A stretch of 64,000 bases of DNA from Aeromicrobium tamlense (GCF_013408555.1 NZ_JACBZN010000001.1:1302001-1366000); one strand, 5' to 3'; positions 15,988 to 24,907 are shown, numbered from the stretch's first letter. Translations and numbers: made by a program. Notes: a model not told the origin generated them from the letters alone.

Positions 15988-17487
15988 ATGAGCCGCACCG
16001 CACCGTCGACCAGTCGTGCCGGCGGCGTGCTCGCCGCCACGTGCATCTCCACCCTCGTGGTGAACGCCAACACCTCGGCGGTGAGCATCCTGCTGCCGGC
16101 GATCTCGGAGGACACCGGGACGTCGGTCACGACGCTGCAGTGGGCCGTCACCGGGTACTCGCTCGTGGGCGCCGCGGTCATCGTGACCTCGGGCTCGCTG
16201 GGCGACGTCTTCGGTCGCAAGCGCGTCTTCCAGCTGGGCCTGCTGCTGTTCGTCGTCTCGTGCGTGCTCATCGCGCTGGCGGAGTCCGGTGGGATGGTCA
16301 TCGCGGGGCGCGTGATCCAGGGCGCCGCCGGGGCCACGATCCTGGCGTGCGGCCTGAGTCTGCTCTCGGTGGCGAACGAGGACGAGGCACAGCTCAGGGC
16401 GGTCTCCCTGTGGGGCGCCGCGGCGGCGGTCGGAGCAGCGGCGGGACCGCTGCTCGGTGGCGTCCTGGTGGACATCACCGGGTGGCAGGGGCTGTTCTGG
16501 ATCGACGCCGCGGTGGCCGTGCTGTGCATGCTGCTGACCTTCGTCACGGTCGCCGAGTCGCGCGACCCCGACCGGCCGCGGTCGATCGACTACGCCGGCA
16601 CCGTGCTGATCGCCGCGACGCTGACGCCGCTGATCCTCGCGGTGACCGAGAGCAGCGACTGGGGCTGGCTCTCCCCCGCCACGCTCGGCTGCTTCGCGAT
16701 CTCGATCGCCGCCGGCTGGGCGTTCATCGTCGTGGAGAAGCGGGTGGCCGTGCCGCTGCTGGACCTCGCGCTGCTGCGGAACCGCGTGCTCGTCGGCTCG
16801 ACGATCGCGATTCTCATCGGTGCCGGCACGATCAACGGCCTGATGTACCTGCTGAGCCTCTACTTCCAGGACCCGTCGACGCTCGACTTCAGCCCGCTCC
16901 AGGCCGGCCTGGCGACCCTGCCGGCGACGGTGGGCCTGGTCGTCGTCGCCCCGCTGGTGCCGAAGCTGGCCGCGAAGTTCGGCGGCCGGCAGACGATCGG
17001 GGTCGGGTTCGTGCTCACGACGGTGGGCTTCGTCATCGTGGGCTTCGTCCAGTCGGACTGGCGGTACGTGGCGTTCCTGCTGCCGCTCGTCGCGATCGCG
17101 GTGGGCATGGGCCTGTCGAACGGCCCGGCCTCGTCGGCGGCGACCGCCTCGGTGCCCCAGAGCCAGGTGGGCGGGGCGTCGGGTGTCTCGAACATGGCCC
17201 GCTACGTGGGCGCGGCCGTCGCCACCGCCCTGGCCGCGACGGTGTACGGCACGGTGATCGGCAACCGCACCGACGACGGCGCCGGGCAGGCGGAGGCGCT
17301 GGCCGACGGCCTGGCCGCCGCGTCGTGGCTGATGGCCGTCCTCAGCTTCCTCGGCGTGCTGATGGCACTCGTCATCGCCAAGCACCGGGCGGCCCGCGGC
17401 ACCGTGGACGACGCGGTCGCCTCGGCCGCCGCGATCACCCACACGCTGCCGACCACGGCCTCGGGCGCGGCGGAGGCGACCCGATGA
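15988..17487 (+). CDS. MFS transporter, DHA2/EmrB-QacA type
   Basis: The protein has 499 residues and about 14 membrane segments. Motif A GSLGDVFGRKR follows the second helix, with WAVTGYSLVGAAV before it and RVIQGAAGATI after it, as in EmrB/QacA drug:H+ antiporters. ATG 15988 follows GTGAGGACG as a Shine-Dalgarno. A GTG at 15967 would overlap the previous gene by 11 bp and is less likely. It sits between an amidotransferase and a peptidase gene whose ATG overlaps its stop, so export or uptake of a small peptide or amino acid conjugate is conceivable. The substrate cannot be read from sequence. Confidence 0.88.
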   Translation: MSRTAPSTSRAGGVLAATCISTLVVNANTSAVSILLPAISEDTGTSVTTLQWAVTGYSLVGAAVIVTSGSLGDVFGRKRVFQLGLLLFVVSCVLIALAESGGMVIAGRVIQGAAGATILACGLSLLSVANEDEAQLRAVSLWGAAAAVGAAAGPLLGGVLVDITGWQGLFWIDAAVAVLCMLLTFVTVAESRDPDRPRSIDYAGTVLIAATLTPLILAVTESSDWGWLSPATLGCFAISIAAGWAFIVVEKRVAVPLLDLALLRNRVLVGSTIAILIGAGTINGLMYLLSLYFQDPSTLDFSPLQAGLATLPATVGLVVVAPLVPKLAAKFGGRQTIGVGFVLTTVGFVIVGFVQSDWRYVAFLLPLVAIAVGMGLSNGPASSAATASVPQSQVGGASGVSNMARYVGAAVATALAATVYGTVIGNRTDDGAGQAEALADGLAAASWLMAVLSFLGVLMALVIAKHRAARGTVDDAVASAAAITHTLPTTASGAAEATR

Positions 17488-18608
17488 GCACGACACCGAC
17501 CCCGTTCACGGCCGACGACCTCGCCGCGCGGATGCGCCACGCGGTCGAGTCGGCGCAGGCCGCCGGCCTCGACGGTCTGCTGGTGATGCCGGGCCCCGAG
17601 CTCGTCTGGCTGACCGGGTACCGGCCCACGGCGATCACGGAGCGGCTCACCACCCTCGTGCTGACGGCCGACCGCGAGCCCACCCTCGTGGTGCCGACCC
17701 TCGAGCGCCCCGACGCCGAGGGCTGCGCCGCCGCCTCCGCCCTGGAGCTCGTCGACTGGACCGACGGGCAGGACCCGTTCTCCGTCGCGGCCGGCCTCCT
17801 CGGCGGCACCCGGACGCTGGCGATCTCCGACTCCGCCTGGGCGATGCACCTGCTGGGCCTGCAGGACGCTGCTCCCGGCGTGGCCTACCGCTCCTTCACC
17901 CAGGCGCTGCCGATGCTGCGCGCGGTGAAGGACGAGGCCGAGGTGGCCCGGCTCGCCGCGGCGGGCGCCGCCGCCGACGCGACCTACGGCGAGATCCTGA
18001 AGGTGCGCTTCGCGGGACGTCGCGAGACCGAGGTCGCTGCCGACCTCGCCCGGCTGCTGCGCGACTTCGGGCACGAGCAGGTCGACTTCACGGTCGTCGG
18101 CTCGGGTCCCAACGGCGCCAACCCCCACCACGAGGCGGGCGACCGAACCATCGAGAAGGGCGACGCGATCGTCCTCGACTTCGGTGGCCTCATGCACGGG
18201 TACGGGTCGGACACCAGCCGCACCGTGTCGGTCGGCGAGCCGTCGGCCCTCGTGCGCGAGGTGCACGAAGTCGTCCGCCAGGCCCAGCAGGCCGGCGTCG
18301 AGGCGGTGGCCCCGGGCGTGCCGTGCCAGGAGATCGACCGCGCCGCCCGGAAGGTGATCACCGACGCCGGGTACGGCGAGCGGTTCATCCACCGCACCGG
18401 GCACGGCATCGGCACGACCACCCACGAGCCGCCGTACATGATCGAGGGCGAGACGCAGCCGCTCGTCGAGGGCATGTGCTTCTCGGTCGAGCCCGGGATC
18501 TACCTGCCCGGGCGGTTCGGCGTGCGGATCGAGGACATCGTGACGGTCACCGCCACCGGCGGGCGGCGCCTCAACGCCACTGACCGCGGCCTCGCCGTCG
18601 TCCACTGA
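17484..18608 (+). CDS. M24 family Xaa-Pro aminopeptidase-like metallopeptidase
   Basis: The protein has 374 residues: a creatinase-type N-domain (GLDGLLVMPGPELVWLTGYR) and a pita-bread catalytic domain. The five metal ligands are present: Asp in IVLDFGG, Asp in GSDTSRT, His in RTGHGIG, Glu in SVEPGIYLPG and Glu in GVRIEDIV. Length and order fit proline dipeptidase/aminopeptidase P-like enzymes. ATG 17484 overlaps the MFS stop (ATGA). It is the third gene of the operon starting at 15114. Its TGA lies inside the MalT-like box of the next transcription unit. Confidence 0.9.
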   Translation: MSTTPTPFTADDLAARMRHAVESAQAAGLDGLLVMPGPELVWLTGYRPTAITERLTTLVLTADREPTLVVPTLERPDAEGCAAASALELVDWTDGQDPFSVAAGLLGGTRTLAISDSAWAMHLLGLQDAAPGVAYRSFTQALPMLRAVKDEAEVARLAAAGAAADATYGEILKVRFAGRRETEVAADLARLLRDFGHEQVDFTVVGSGPNGANPHHEAGDRTIEKGDAIVLDFGGLMHGYGSDTSRTVSVGEPSALVREVHEVVRQAQQAGVEAVAPGVPCQEIDRAARKVITDAGYGERFIHRTGHGIGTTTHEPPYMIEGETQPLVEGMCFSVEPGIYLPGRFGVRIEDIVTVTATGGRRLNATDRGLAVVH

Positions 18609-18654
18609 TCACCCGCCAGGGGTGAGGCCGCCTCGCCCGCCGGGGCGTGAGACT
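18606..18654 (+). promoter_or_regulatory. candidate promoter with MalT-like box (copy E)
   Basis: The box at 18606-18628 has TCACCC and GGGGTGAGGC. Exactly 20 nt later lies GAGACT (18649-18654). The transcript would start near 18661, giving a leader of about 68 nt before the permease ATG that contains a short open frame and hairpins. Confidence 0.55.
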
Positions 18655-18696
18655 CGGACCACCAGCCCGCTGACGGCTGCACGGACGGAGGAGCAC

Positions 18697-18732
18697 ATGT
18701 TCACCCTCGCAGTGCCTCGAGGCACCTCATGA
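18697..18732 (+). CDS. 11-codon leader ORF upstream of the permease
   Basis: ATG 18697 is preceded by GGAGGAGCAC, the only strong Shine-Dalgarno in this leader. It encodes MFTLAVPRGTS and ends at TGA 18730-18732, which overlaps the permease ATG (18729) as ATGA. The permease itself has no Shine-Dalgarno of its own. Ribosomes would thus reach it by translational coupling from the leader peptide. The peptide is not rich in any one amino acid, so classical attenuation is not obvious. Confidence 0.5.
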   Translation: MFTLAVPRGTS

Positions 18733-18753
18733 CCACCGCGGACCTCTCCGCGG
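18712..18753 (+). promoter_or_regulatory. two hairpins around the permease start codon
   Basis: GTGCCTCGAGGCAC (18712-18725) is a perfect 14-bp palindrome ending three bases before the ATG. CCGCGGA (18736-18742) and TCCGCGG (18747-18753) form a 7-bp stem with loop CCTC inside codons 3-9. Together they could hide the start unless a ribosome translates the leader ORF. As DNA the first palindrome could also be an operator. Confidence 0.45.
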
Positions 18754-20195
18754 AGGGCGGCGGCTCCCGCGTGCGCGCGGCCACGAGTCGCGCGAGCACG
18801 CACCAGTGGATCTCCTGGATCGCGCTGGCGATGATGACCACCAGCTCGGTGGCCAGCCTGCGCGCGGCCCCGACCATGGCGGTCTACGGTCTCGCCTGCG
18901 TCTTCCTGTACCTGCTCCCGGCGATCGTCTTCCTCCTGCCGACCTCGCTGGTCTCGGCCGAGCTGGCGTCCGGCTGGGAGGGCGGCATCTACAAGTGGGT
19001 GTCGGAGGGCCTGTCCAAGCCGATGGGCTTCCTCGCCGTCTGGTGCCAGTTCGCGATGACGATCTTCTACTACCCGAGCCTGCTGGGGTTCGTGGCCAGC
19101 ACGCTGGCCTACGTCTTCAACCCCGCCCTGGCCAGCAGCGGCGTCTGGACCGCCGCGGTCATCATCGTCGTGTACTGGTCGGGCGTCTGGGTCTCGGCGC
19201 GCGGCACGAAGGGCGTCGCGGGCCTGGCCAGCGGCGGCCTCATCATCGGCACGCTCGTGCCCGGCGTCGTGCTGGTGCTGCTGGGGGTGGTGTTCCTCGG
19301 CCAGGGCAACGAGTCGGCCGCGCCGATGACGTCGGACCACCTGCTGCCCGCGTGGGCCGGACTGTCCAGCCTCGTGCTGATCGTCAACAACTTCCTGTCG
19401 TACTCCGGGATGGAGATGAACGCGGTGCACGTCGGATCGCTGAAGAACCCCGCCAAGGAGTTCCCGAAGGCCATGTTCCTGGCGATGGGCCTCGTGCTGA
19501 CGATCTTCATCCTGCCGGCGCTCGCGATCGCGTGGATCGTGCCCGCCGAGGAGCTCTCGCTCACCGCCGGCGTCATGCAGGCGTTCGACGCGGTCTTCGC
19601 GAACTTCGGCTGGCAGTGGCTCACCCCGATCGTCGGCATCATGCTGGTCACCGCCTCGCTCGGCGGCATGCTGACGTGGCTGGCCGGACCGTCGAAGGGC
19701 CTGTTGCTGATCTCGCGGCAGGAGGGCTACCTCCCGCCGTTCCTGCAGAAGCTCAACAAGAACGGCGTGCAGCAGAACATCCTCGTGGTCCAGGGCCTCG
19801 TCACCACGGTGATCGGCCTGGCGTACGCGCTGATCCCCGACGTCTCCAGCGCGTACTGGATCTTCTCGGTGATCACGACGCAGGTGTACCTGATCATGTA
19901 TCTGCTGATGTTCGTCGCCGCGGTGCAGCTGCGTCGCAAGGAGCCCGACCACCCGCGCGGCTACCGCGCCCCGATGCTGGTGGGACTGTGCGGCGTGGGC
20001 TTCGCGGCCTCGCTGGCGGCCCTGCTGGTCGGCTTCATCCCGCCGTCGCAGTTCGCCTCGGGCAGCTCCGGCGTCTACTTCCTCATCGTGGGCGGCGGCG
20101 CGCTCGGCCTGGGCCTGCTGGTGCCGTTCCTGTTCTACCGCTTCCGCAAGCCGTCGTGGAAGCAGCCCCAGCCTGAAGAGGTGGTCGAATCATGA
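18729..20195 (+). CDS. APC-family amino acid permease, glutamate:GABA antiporter-like
   Basis: The protein has 488 residues and about 12 membrane segments. VSAELASGWEGGIYKWVSEG and FLSYSGMEMNAVHVGSLKNP are the GadC-type APC signatures, and the C-terminal tail is short and charged. GadC exchanges glutamate for GABA in acid resistance; related permeases carry other amino acids, so the substrate is inferred loosely. No decarboxylase gene is nearby. The start at 18729 is coupled to a leader ORF. It heads an operon with a small membrane protein, an M20 peptidase and a ThrE-type exporter, which suggests peptide and amino acid turnover. Confidence 0.87.
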   Translation: MTTADLSAEGGGSRVRAATSRASTHQWISWIALAMMTTSSVASLRAAPTMAVYGLACVFLYLLPAIVFLLPTSLVSAELASGWEGGIYKWVSEGLSKPMGFLAVWCQFAMTIFYYPSLLGFVASTLAYVFNPALASSGVWTAAVIIVVYWSGVWVSARGTKGVAGLASGGLIIGTLVPGVVLVLLGVVFLGQGNESAAPMTSDHLLPAWAGLSSLVLIVNNFLSYSGMEMNAVHVGSLKNPAKEFPKAMFLAMGLVLTIFILPALAIAWIVPAEELSLTAGVMQAFDAVFANFGWQWLTPIVGIMLVTASLGGMLTWLAGPSKGLLLISRQEGYLPPFLQKLNKNGVQQNILVVQGLVTTVIGLAYALIPDVSSAYWIFSVITTQVYLIMYLLMFVAAVQLRRKEPDHPRGYRAPMLVGLCGVGFAASLAALLVGFIPPSQFASGSSGVYFLIVGGGALGLGLLVPFLFYRFRKPSWKQPQPEEVVES

Positions 20196-20641
20196 GCACA
20201 CACCGGGAGTCGCAGACGAAGCGCGAGCGGTCGTGGATCTACATCACGGCCTGCGTCCTGCTCGGCATCGCGGCGGTGGTCGCCGTGCTGACCTTCAGCG
20301 AGGCGCGCGAGTCGAACCGCGCGCAGGAGAAGGCCGACCAGCTGATCGAGGCGTTCGTCGACGCGGGCGCAGCCCGTACGCCCGACCGGGACATGATCGT
20401 CCGGGTCTTCGGCGACGACGGCGGCGCGACGTGCGAGAACCCGAACGACGCCCTCCGCCGGGCGACGCTCGCCTCGCTGCTGACGAACGGGGCCACGGGC
20501 CCGGGCGCCCGGCCGGTGATCGCCGACAGCCGGGCCGTCCAGGGCCAGCTGCTCGTCATGGAGGTCTACTGCCCCGACGAGCTCGAGGACTTCCGCTCGT
20601 ACGTGGAGGACCTCAAGACCGACGACCACATCGGAGACTGA
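20192..20641 (+). CDS. small single-pass membrane protein, unknown function
   Basis: The protein has 149 residues. A charged N-terminus and one membrane anchor (about 16-36, YITACVLLGIAAVVAVLTF) are followed by an external or cytosolic domain with two Cys (TCENPND and VYCPDEL) that could form a disulfide. The stretch PDRDMIVRVFGDDGG and the tail with LKTDDHIGD are acidic. No family was recognised. ATG 20192 overlaps the permease stop (ATGA), which suggests it may be an accessory subunit. The M20 peptidase gene follows 3 bp after it. Confidence 0.75.
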   Translation: MSTHRESQTKRERSWIYITACVLLGIAAVVAVLTFSEARESNRAQEKADQLIEAFVDAGAARTPDRDMIVRVFGDDGGATCENPNDALRRATLASLLTNGATGPGARPVIADSRAVQGQLLVMEVYCPDELEDFRSYVEDLKTDDHIGD

Positions 20642-20644
20642 TCC

Positions 20645-21979
20645 ATGGACCTGCGCCAGCGCATCGATGCCCTCATGCCCTCGGTGCGCGACGAGCTGAC
20701 CGAGCTCGTCGCGCTCCGTTCGGTGGCCGACCCCCGCCAGTTCCCGCCCGAGGAGTGTGAGCGCACGGCGGAGTGGGTGCGCGCACGGTTCGAGGCACTC
20801 GGCTTCGCCGACGCCCGGCTCGAGGAGACGGCCGACGGCAGCCACGCGGTGGTCGGCACCCGACCGTCCGCGCGGGAGGACGCCCCGACGGTCCTGCTGT
20901 ACGCCCACTACGACGTGCAGCCGCCCGGGAACGAGGCCGACTGGCGCACTCCCCCGTTCGAGCTGACCGAGTCCGGCGGGCGCTGGTACGGCCGGGGCAC
21001 CGCCGACTGCAAGGGCAACATCGTCATGCACCTCGCGGCTCTGCGGGCGATCGGCGACGACCTGGGGGTCGACCTCCGGCTCGTGGTCGAGGGCTCGGAG
21101 GAGCAGGGCACCGGCGGTCTCGAGGGGTTCGTCGAGGCGAACCCCGACCTGTTCCGCGCGGACGCGATCCTCGTGTGCGACACGGGCAACGCGGCGGTGG
21201 GCCGTCCGGCGGCGACCGTGAGCCTGCGCGGCATGGTCAACGTCGTGGTCACCCTCGAGTCGGCGACGTCGGAGGTCCACTCCGGGATGTTCGGCGGCGC
21301 CGCGCCCGACGCCCTCGCGGCGCTCGTGGCCACGCTCGCGAGCTTGCGCGACGAGGAGGGCAACACCACCGTCGACGGTCTCGACGGCGGGCAGGAGTGG
21401 ACGGGTGCGCCCTATCCGCCCGAGCAGTTCCGCTCGGACGCGGGCGTGCTGGACGGGGTGTCGCTGCTGGGCGACGGCACGGTCTCGGACATGCTCTGGG
21501 CGCGGCCCGCGGTGACGATCCTGGGCATCGACTGCCCGCCGGTGATCGGCTCGGCCGCGGCGATCGTGCCGAAGGCGGCCGCTCGCCTCAACCTGCGCAT
21601 CCCGCCCGGCGTCGACCCCGCCGAGGCCGAGGCCGGACTCGTCGCGCACCTGAAGGCCGCCGTCCCGTGGGGCGTGCACTGCACCGTCGAGACCGAGGCG
21701 ACGGGCTCGCCCTTCCGGGCCGCCACCGACGGGCCGGCGTATCGGGCCATGGCGTCGGCCATGCACGAGGCGTACGGGGTCGAGATGACGCACTTGGGCC
21801 AGGGTGGCTCGATCCCGCTGTGCAACGTGTTCGACGAGCTCTACCCCGAGGCGGAGATCTTCCTCATGGGCGTCGAGGAGCCGCAGGCCCTGATCCACGC
21901 CCCCAACGAGAGCGTCGACCCGCGGGAGATCGCGTCCATGGCATTGGCGGAGGCGCTGTTCCTCGAACGCTTCGCATGA
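20645..21979 (+). CDS. M20 family dipeptidase
   Basis: The protein has 444 residues. It has the dinuclear zinc motifs of M20/CNDP peptidases: YAHYDVQPPG (His and Asp), GRGTADCKGN (bridging Asp), VVEGSEEQGT (catalytic Glu plus ligand), CDTGN (Asp ligand) and a C-terminal LGQGGSIPLCN with HAPNES (His ligand). A lid/dimerisation domain lies in the middle. GGAGACTGATCC precedes ATG 20645. The family cleaves dipeptides, including beta-alanyl or D-amino acid ones. It sits between an amino acid antiporter and an amino acid exporter, fitting release and disposal of amino acids. Confidence 0.92.
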   Translation: MDLRQRIDALMPSVRDELTELVALRSVADPRQFPPEECERTAEWVRARFEALGFADARLEETADGSHAVVGTRPSAREDAPTVLLYAHYDVQPPGNEADWRTPPFELTESGGRWYGRGTADCKGNIVMHLAALRAIGDDLGVDLRLVVEGSEEQGTGGLEGFVEANPDLFRADAILVCDTGNAAVGRPAATVSLRGMVNVVVTLESATSEVHSGMFGGAAPDALAALVATLASLRDEEGNTTVDGLDGGQEWTGAPYPPEQFRSDAGVLDGVSLLGDGTVSDMLWARPAVTILGIDCPPVIGSAAAIVPKAAARLNLRIPPGVDPAEAEAGLVAHLKAAVPWGVHCTVETEATGSPFRAATDGPAYRAMASAMHEAYGVEMTHLGQGGSIPLCNVFDELYPEAEIFLMGVEEPQALIHAPNESVDPREIASMALAEALFLERFA

Positions 21980-23259
21980 GCGAGCGCCGCGAGGCTTACG
22001 AGGCGCTCGACCTGGCCCTGCGGATCGGCGAGGTGCTGCTGTCCTCCGGAGCCGGCGCCGCGGACGTGTCGGCCACGATGCTCGAGGTCACGCGGGCCTG
22101 CGGCGTGCGCAACGTCTCGGCCGACGTGACCTTCGTCGACCTCACGCTGCGGCACCAGCCGAGTCGGGACGAGCCCGCCGCGATCCAGGTGCGCCGGGTC
22201 AACCGACGGCCGGTCGACTACGCGAATCTCGTGGAGGTCGACCAGGCGGTGACCGAGCTCGTGGCCGGCCGCATCACCCGCGACGAGGCCCGCGACCGCG
22301 TCGCCCGGATCGTGTCGACCGGCCACAGCCGGCCGCGCTGGGCCGTGACGCTCGGTTGGGGCGTCATGGGCGCGGGGATCGCGCTCACCCTGGGTGGCGG
22401 GCCGGTCATCTGCGTGCTGGCGTTCATCGCCGCGTGCGGCATCGACGCCACGCAGCGTCTGCTCCCGCCGCACCGCATCCCGACGTTCTACCAGCAGGCG
22501 GCGGGCGGGTTCGTCGCGACGATGATCGCGGTGCTCGCGTCGGCCACCTCGATCGAGGCGGATCCGTCCCGCGTCGTCACGTCGGGCATCGTCATGCTGC
22601 TGGCGGGCGTGGGCATCCTGGGCGCCACGCAGGACGCGCTGACCGGCTTCCCCGTCACGGCGTCGGCCCGCGTCATCGACGCGTTCCTGAACACGATGGG
22701 GATCATCGCGGGCGTGGGCGCGGGGCTCACGGTGGGCGACCTGCTCGGGGTGGGGCTCGTCGACCTCGAGGTCGGCGCCGCCGGCATCGCCGAGGCCGGG
22801 GTGATCGTCGTCGGAGCGGCCCTCGCGGCATCGGGCTTCGCGTTCGCCTCCTACGCCCCGTGGCGCGCCCTCGTGGCGGTGGCGCTGGTGGGCGGGCTCG
22901 GCCAGGCGGTGCTGCTGTCGGTCAACAGCACCGCCGTCGGGCGCACGTGGGGGTCGGCGGTGGCCGCGGTCGTGATCGGCGCGGTGTGCCACCTCGCCGC
23001 CGGCCGGTTCCGGGTGCCGCCGCTGGTCGTCGTGGTGCCCGCGATCGTGCCCCTGCTCCCCGGCCTCGAGGTCTACCGGGGGCTCGCGCTGCTCGCGCAG
23101 GGCCACGACGGCGTGCTCGAGCTCGCCTCCGCCCTGGCGACCGCCCTCGCCCTGGCCGCCGGCGTCATCCTCGGCCAGTACGTGGCCCGCCCGATCAAGC
23201 GGGAGGCCGATCGGCTGGAGCGCCGCCTGTCGGGTCCACGGATGGTCGGCCGGGGCTAG
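21976..23259 (+). CDS. threonine/serine exporter family protein (ThrE-like)
   Basis: The protein has 427 residues. A soluble N-terminal domain (ALRIGEVLLSSGAGAADVSATM) precedes about ten membrane segments; the two halves correspond to the ThrE_1 and ThrE_2 domains that are separate genes in some bacteria. PPHRIPTFYQQAAGGFVAT and PAIVPLLPGLEVYRGLALLA are family hallmarks. Corynebacterial ThrE exports threonine and serine. ATG 21976 overlaps the peptidase stop (ATGA). It is the last gene of the operon. Its stop lies 6 bp from the convergent SulP gene. Confidence 0.9.
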   Translation: MSERREAYEALDLALRIGEVLLSSGAGAADVSATMLEVTRACGVRNVSADVTFVDLTLRHQPSRDEPAAIQVRRVNRRPVDYANLVEVDQAVTELVAGRITRDEARDRVARIVSTGHSRPRWAVTLGWGVMGAGIALTLGGGPVICVLAFIAACGIDATQRLLPPHRIPTFYQQAAGGFVATMIAVLASATSIEADPSRVVTSGIVMLLAGVGILGATQDALTGFPVTASARVIDAFLNTMGIIAGVGAGLTVGDLLGVGLVDLEVGAAGIAEAGVIVVGAALAASGFAFASYAPWRALVAVALVGGLGQAVLLSVNSTAVGRTWGSAVAAVVIGAVCHLAAGRFRVPPLVVVVPAIVPLLPGLEVYRGLALLAQGHDGVLELASALATALALAAGVILGQYVARPIKREADRLERRLSGPRMVGRG

Positions 23260-23265
23260 CGCCGC

Positions 23266-24777
23266 TCAGTCCCCCGCGTCGAGGTGGCCGGCCAGTCGGC
23301 GGTGCCGCTCGAGGCTGGCCTCGTTCAGGCCCTCGATGCGCACGGTCTTGCCCTTCGCCGCGTACTTGGTCTCGATCGCGTCGAGCGCGGCCACGCTCGA
23401 CGCGTCCCAGACGTGCGACTCGGACAGGTCGATGACGATGTTCGGCGGGTCGCCCGCGTAGTCGAACTGGTAGACGAGGTCGTTGCTGGACGCGAAGAAC
23501 AGCTCACCCCTGACCTTGTAGACCCGGGTGTCCGGGTCGGGGTGCGCGACGTCGACCACCTCGGTGAAGTGGGCGACCCGGCGCACGAACATCACCGACG
23601 CGACCAGGACACCGGCGATGACGCCGATCGCGAGGTTGCCCGTGGCCACGACGACGGCGACGGTCACGACCATCACGAAGGTCTCGCTGGGCGGGAGCCG
23701 GCGCAGGGTGGCCGGCGCGATGCTGTGCCAGTCGAACGCCGCCACCGAGACCATGATCATCACCGCGACGAGCGCGGCCATGGGGATCGTCGCGACGACG
23801 TCGCCGAGACCGACCACCAGCACGAGCAGGAAGACACCGGCGAGGAACGTGGACAGCCGCGTGCGAGCGCCCGAGACCTTCACGTTGACCATCGTCTGGC
23901 CGACCACGGCGCAGCCGCCCATGCCGCCGAACAGGCCGGTGACGACGTTGGCGACGCCCTGCGCCCACGACTCGCGCGTCTTGTTCGAGTGGGTGTCGGT
24001 GATGTCGTCCACGAGCTTGGCCGTCAGCAGGGACTCCATCAGGCCGACGAGCGCCATCGCCAGCGCGTACGGGCCGATGATCCGCAGCGTCTCGAGGCTC
24101 AGCGGGACGTCGGGCGTGAACAGTGACGGCAGGCTGCTGGGCAGCTCGCCCTCGTCCCCCACGGTCGGCACGCCGAGCGACATCGTCACGGCGACCGCGG
24201 TCAGGACGGTGATCGCGACGAGCGGCGACGGGATCGCCCGGGTGAGTCGCGGCAGCAGCACGATGATGGCCACGCCGGCGGCCACCATCGGGTAGACGAG
24301 CCCCGGCACGCCGATCAGGTGCGGCACCTGCGCCATCAGCACGAGGATCGCCAGCGAGTTGACGAAGCCGACCATCACCGACCGCGGGATGAAGCGCATG
24401 AGCCGGGCGACGCCGGCGAACGCCAGCGCGACCTGGATGAGGCCGCCCAGGATCACGGTGGCGATGAGGTGGTCGTAGCCGTGCTCACGCATGACCGGCG
24501 CGACGACCAGCGCGACGGCGCCCGTGGCCGCGGAGATCATCGCGGGACGGCCGCCGAGGATCGCCGTCGTGACGGCCATCGTGAACGAGGCGAACAGGCC
24601 GACCTCGGGGTCGACGCCCGCGATGATCGAGAAGGCGATCGCCTCGGGGATCAGCGCCAGCGCGACCACCAGCCCGGCCAGCACCTCGGTGCGCAGCAGG
24701 CGCGGCGAGGCGAGCGCGGCGCGGACCGTGGGGACGCGTCCGGGCTCGGGCACGCGCGAGGGCGCGGAGGAGGTCAT
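23266..24777 (-). CDS. SulP family inorganic anion transporter with STAS domain
   Basis: The protein has 503 residues. About 10-12 membrane segments include GLVVALALIPEAIAFSIIAGVDP and GMGGCAVVGQTMVNVKVSGARTR, typical of SulP carriers. A C-terminal STAS domain (about 415-503) contains NIVIDLSESHVWDASSVAAL. SulP proteins carry sulfate, bicarbonate or dicarboxylates; actinobacterial members of this short type are often annotated as bicarbonate or sulfate carriers, and I cannot choose. ATG 24777 has a weak GGAAC site. A TAGGAT -10-like box lies about 50 nt upstream on the minus strand. It diverges from the kinase gene. Confidence 0.9.
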   Translation of the reverse strand: MTSSAPSRVPEPGRVPTVRAALASPRLLRTEVLAGLVVALALIPEAIAFSIIAGVDPEVGLFASFTMAVTTAILGGRPAMISAATGAVALVVAPVMREHGYDHLIATVILGGLIQVALAFAGVARLMRFIPRSVMVGFVNSLAILVLMAQVPHLIGVPGLVYPMVAAGVAIIVLLPRLTRAIPSPLVAITVLTAVAVTMSLGVPTVGDEGELPSSLPSLFTPDVPLSLETLRIIGPYALAMALVGLMESLLTAKLVDDITDTHSNKTRESWAQGVANVVTGLFGGMGGCAVVGQTMVNVKVSGARTRLSTFLAGVFLLVLVVGLGDVVATIPMAALVAVMIMVSVAAFDWHSIAPATLRRLPPSETFVMVVTVAVVVATGNLAIGVIAGVLVASVMFVRRVAHFTEVVDVAHPDPDTRVYKVRGELFFASSNDLVYQFDYAGDPPNIVIDLSESHVWDASSVAALDAIETKYAAKGKTVRIEGLNEASLERHRRLAGHLDAGD

Positions 24778-24907
24778 GGGGGTTCCGTTCCGTGCATCCG
24801 GGGACGGGGTGCGGACGCCCGGAAATCCTAGTCCCGACAGCGTGAGCGAGAGTCCTCGCGAGCCCGTGCGCTTCATCACTCGGGCCGCGAAGTCGGCGAA
24901 TCCGACC

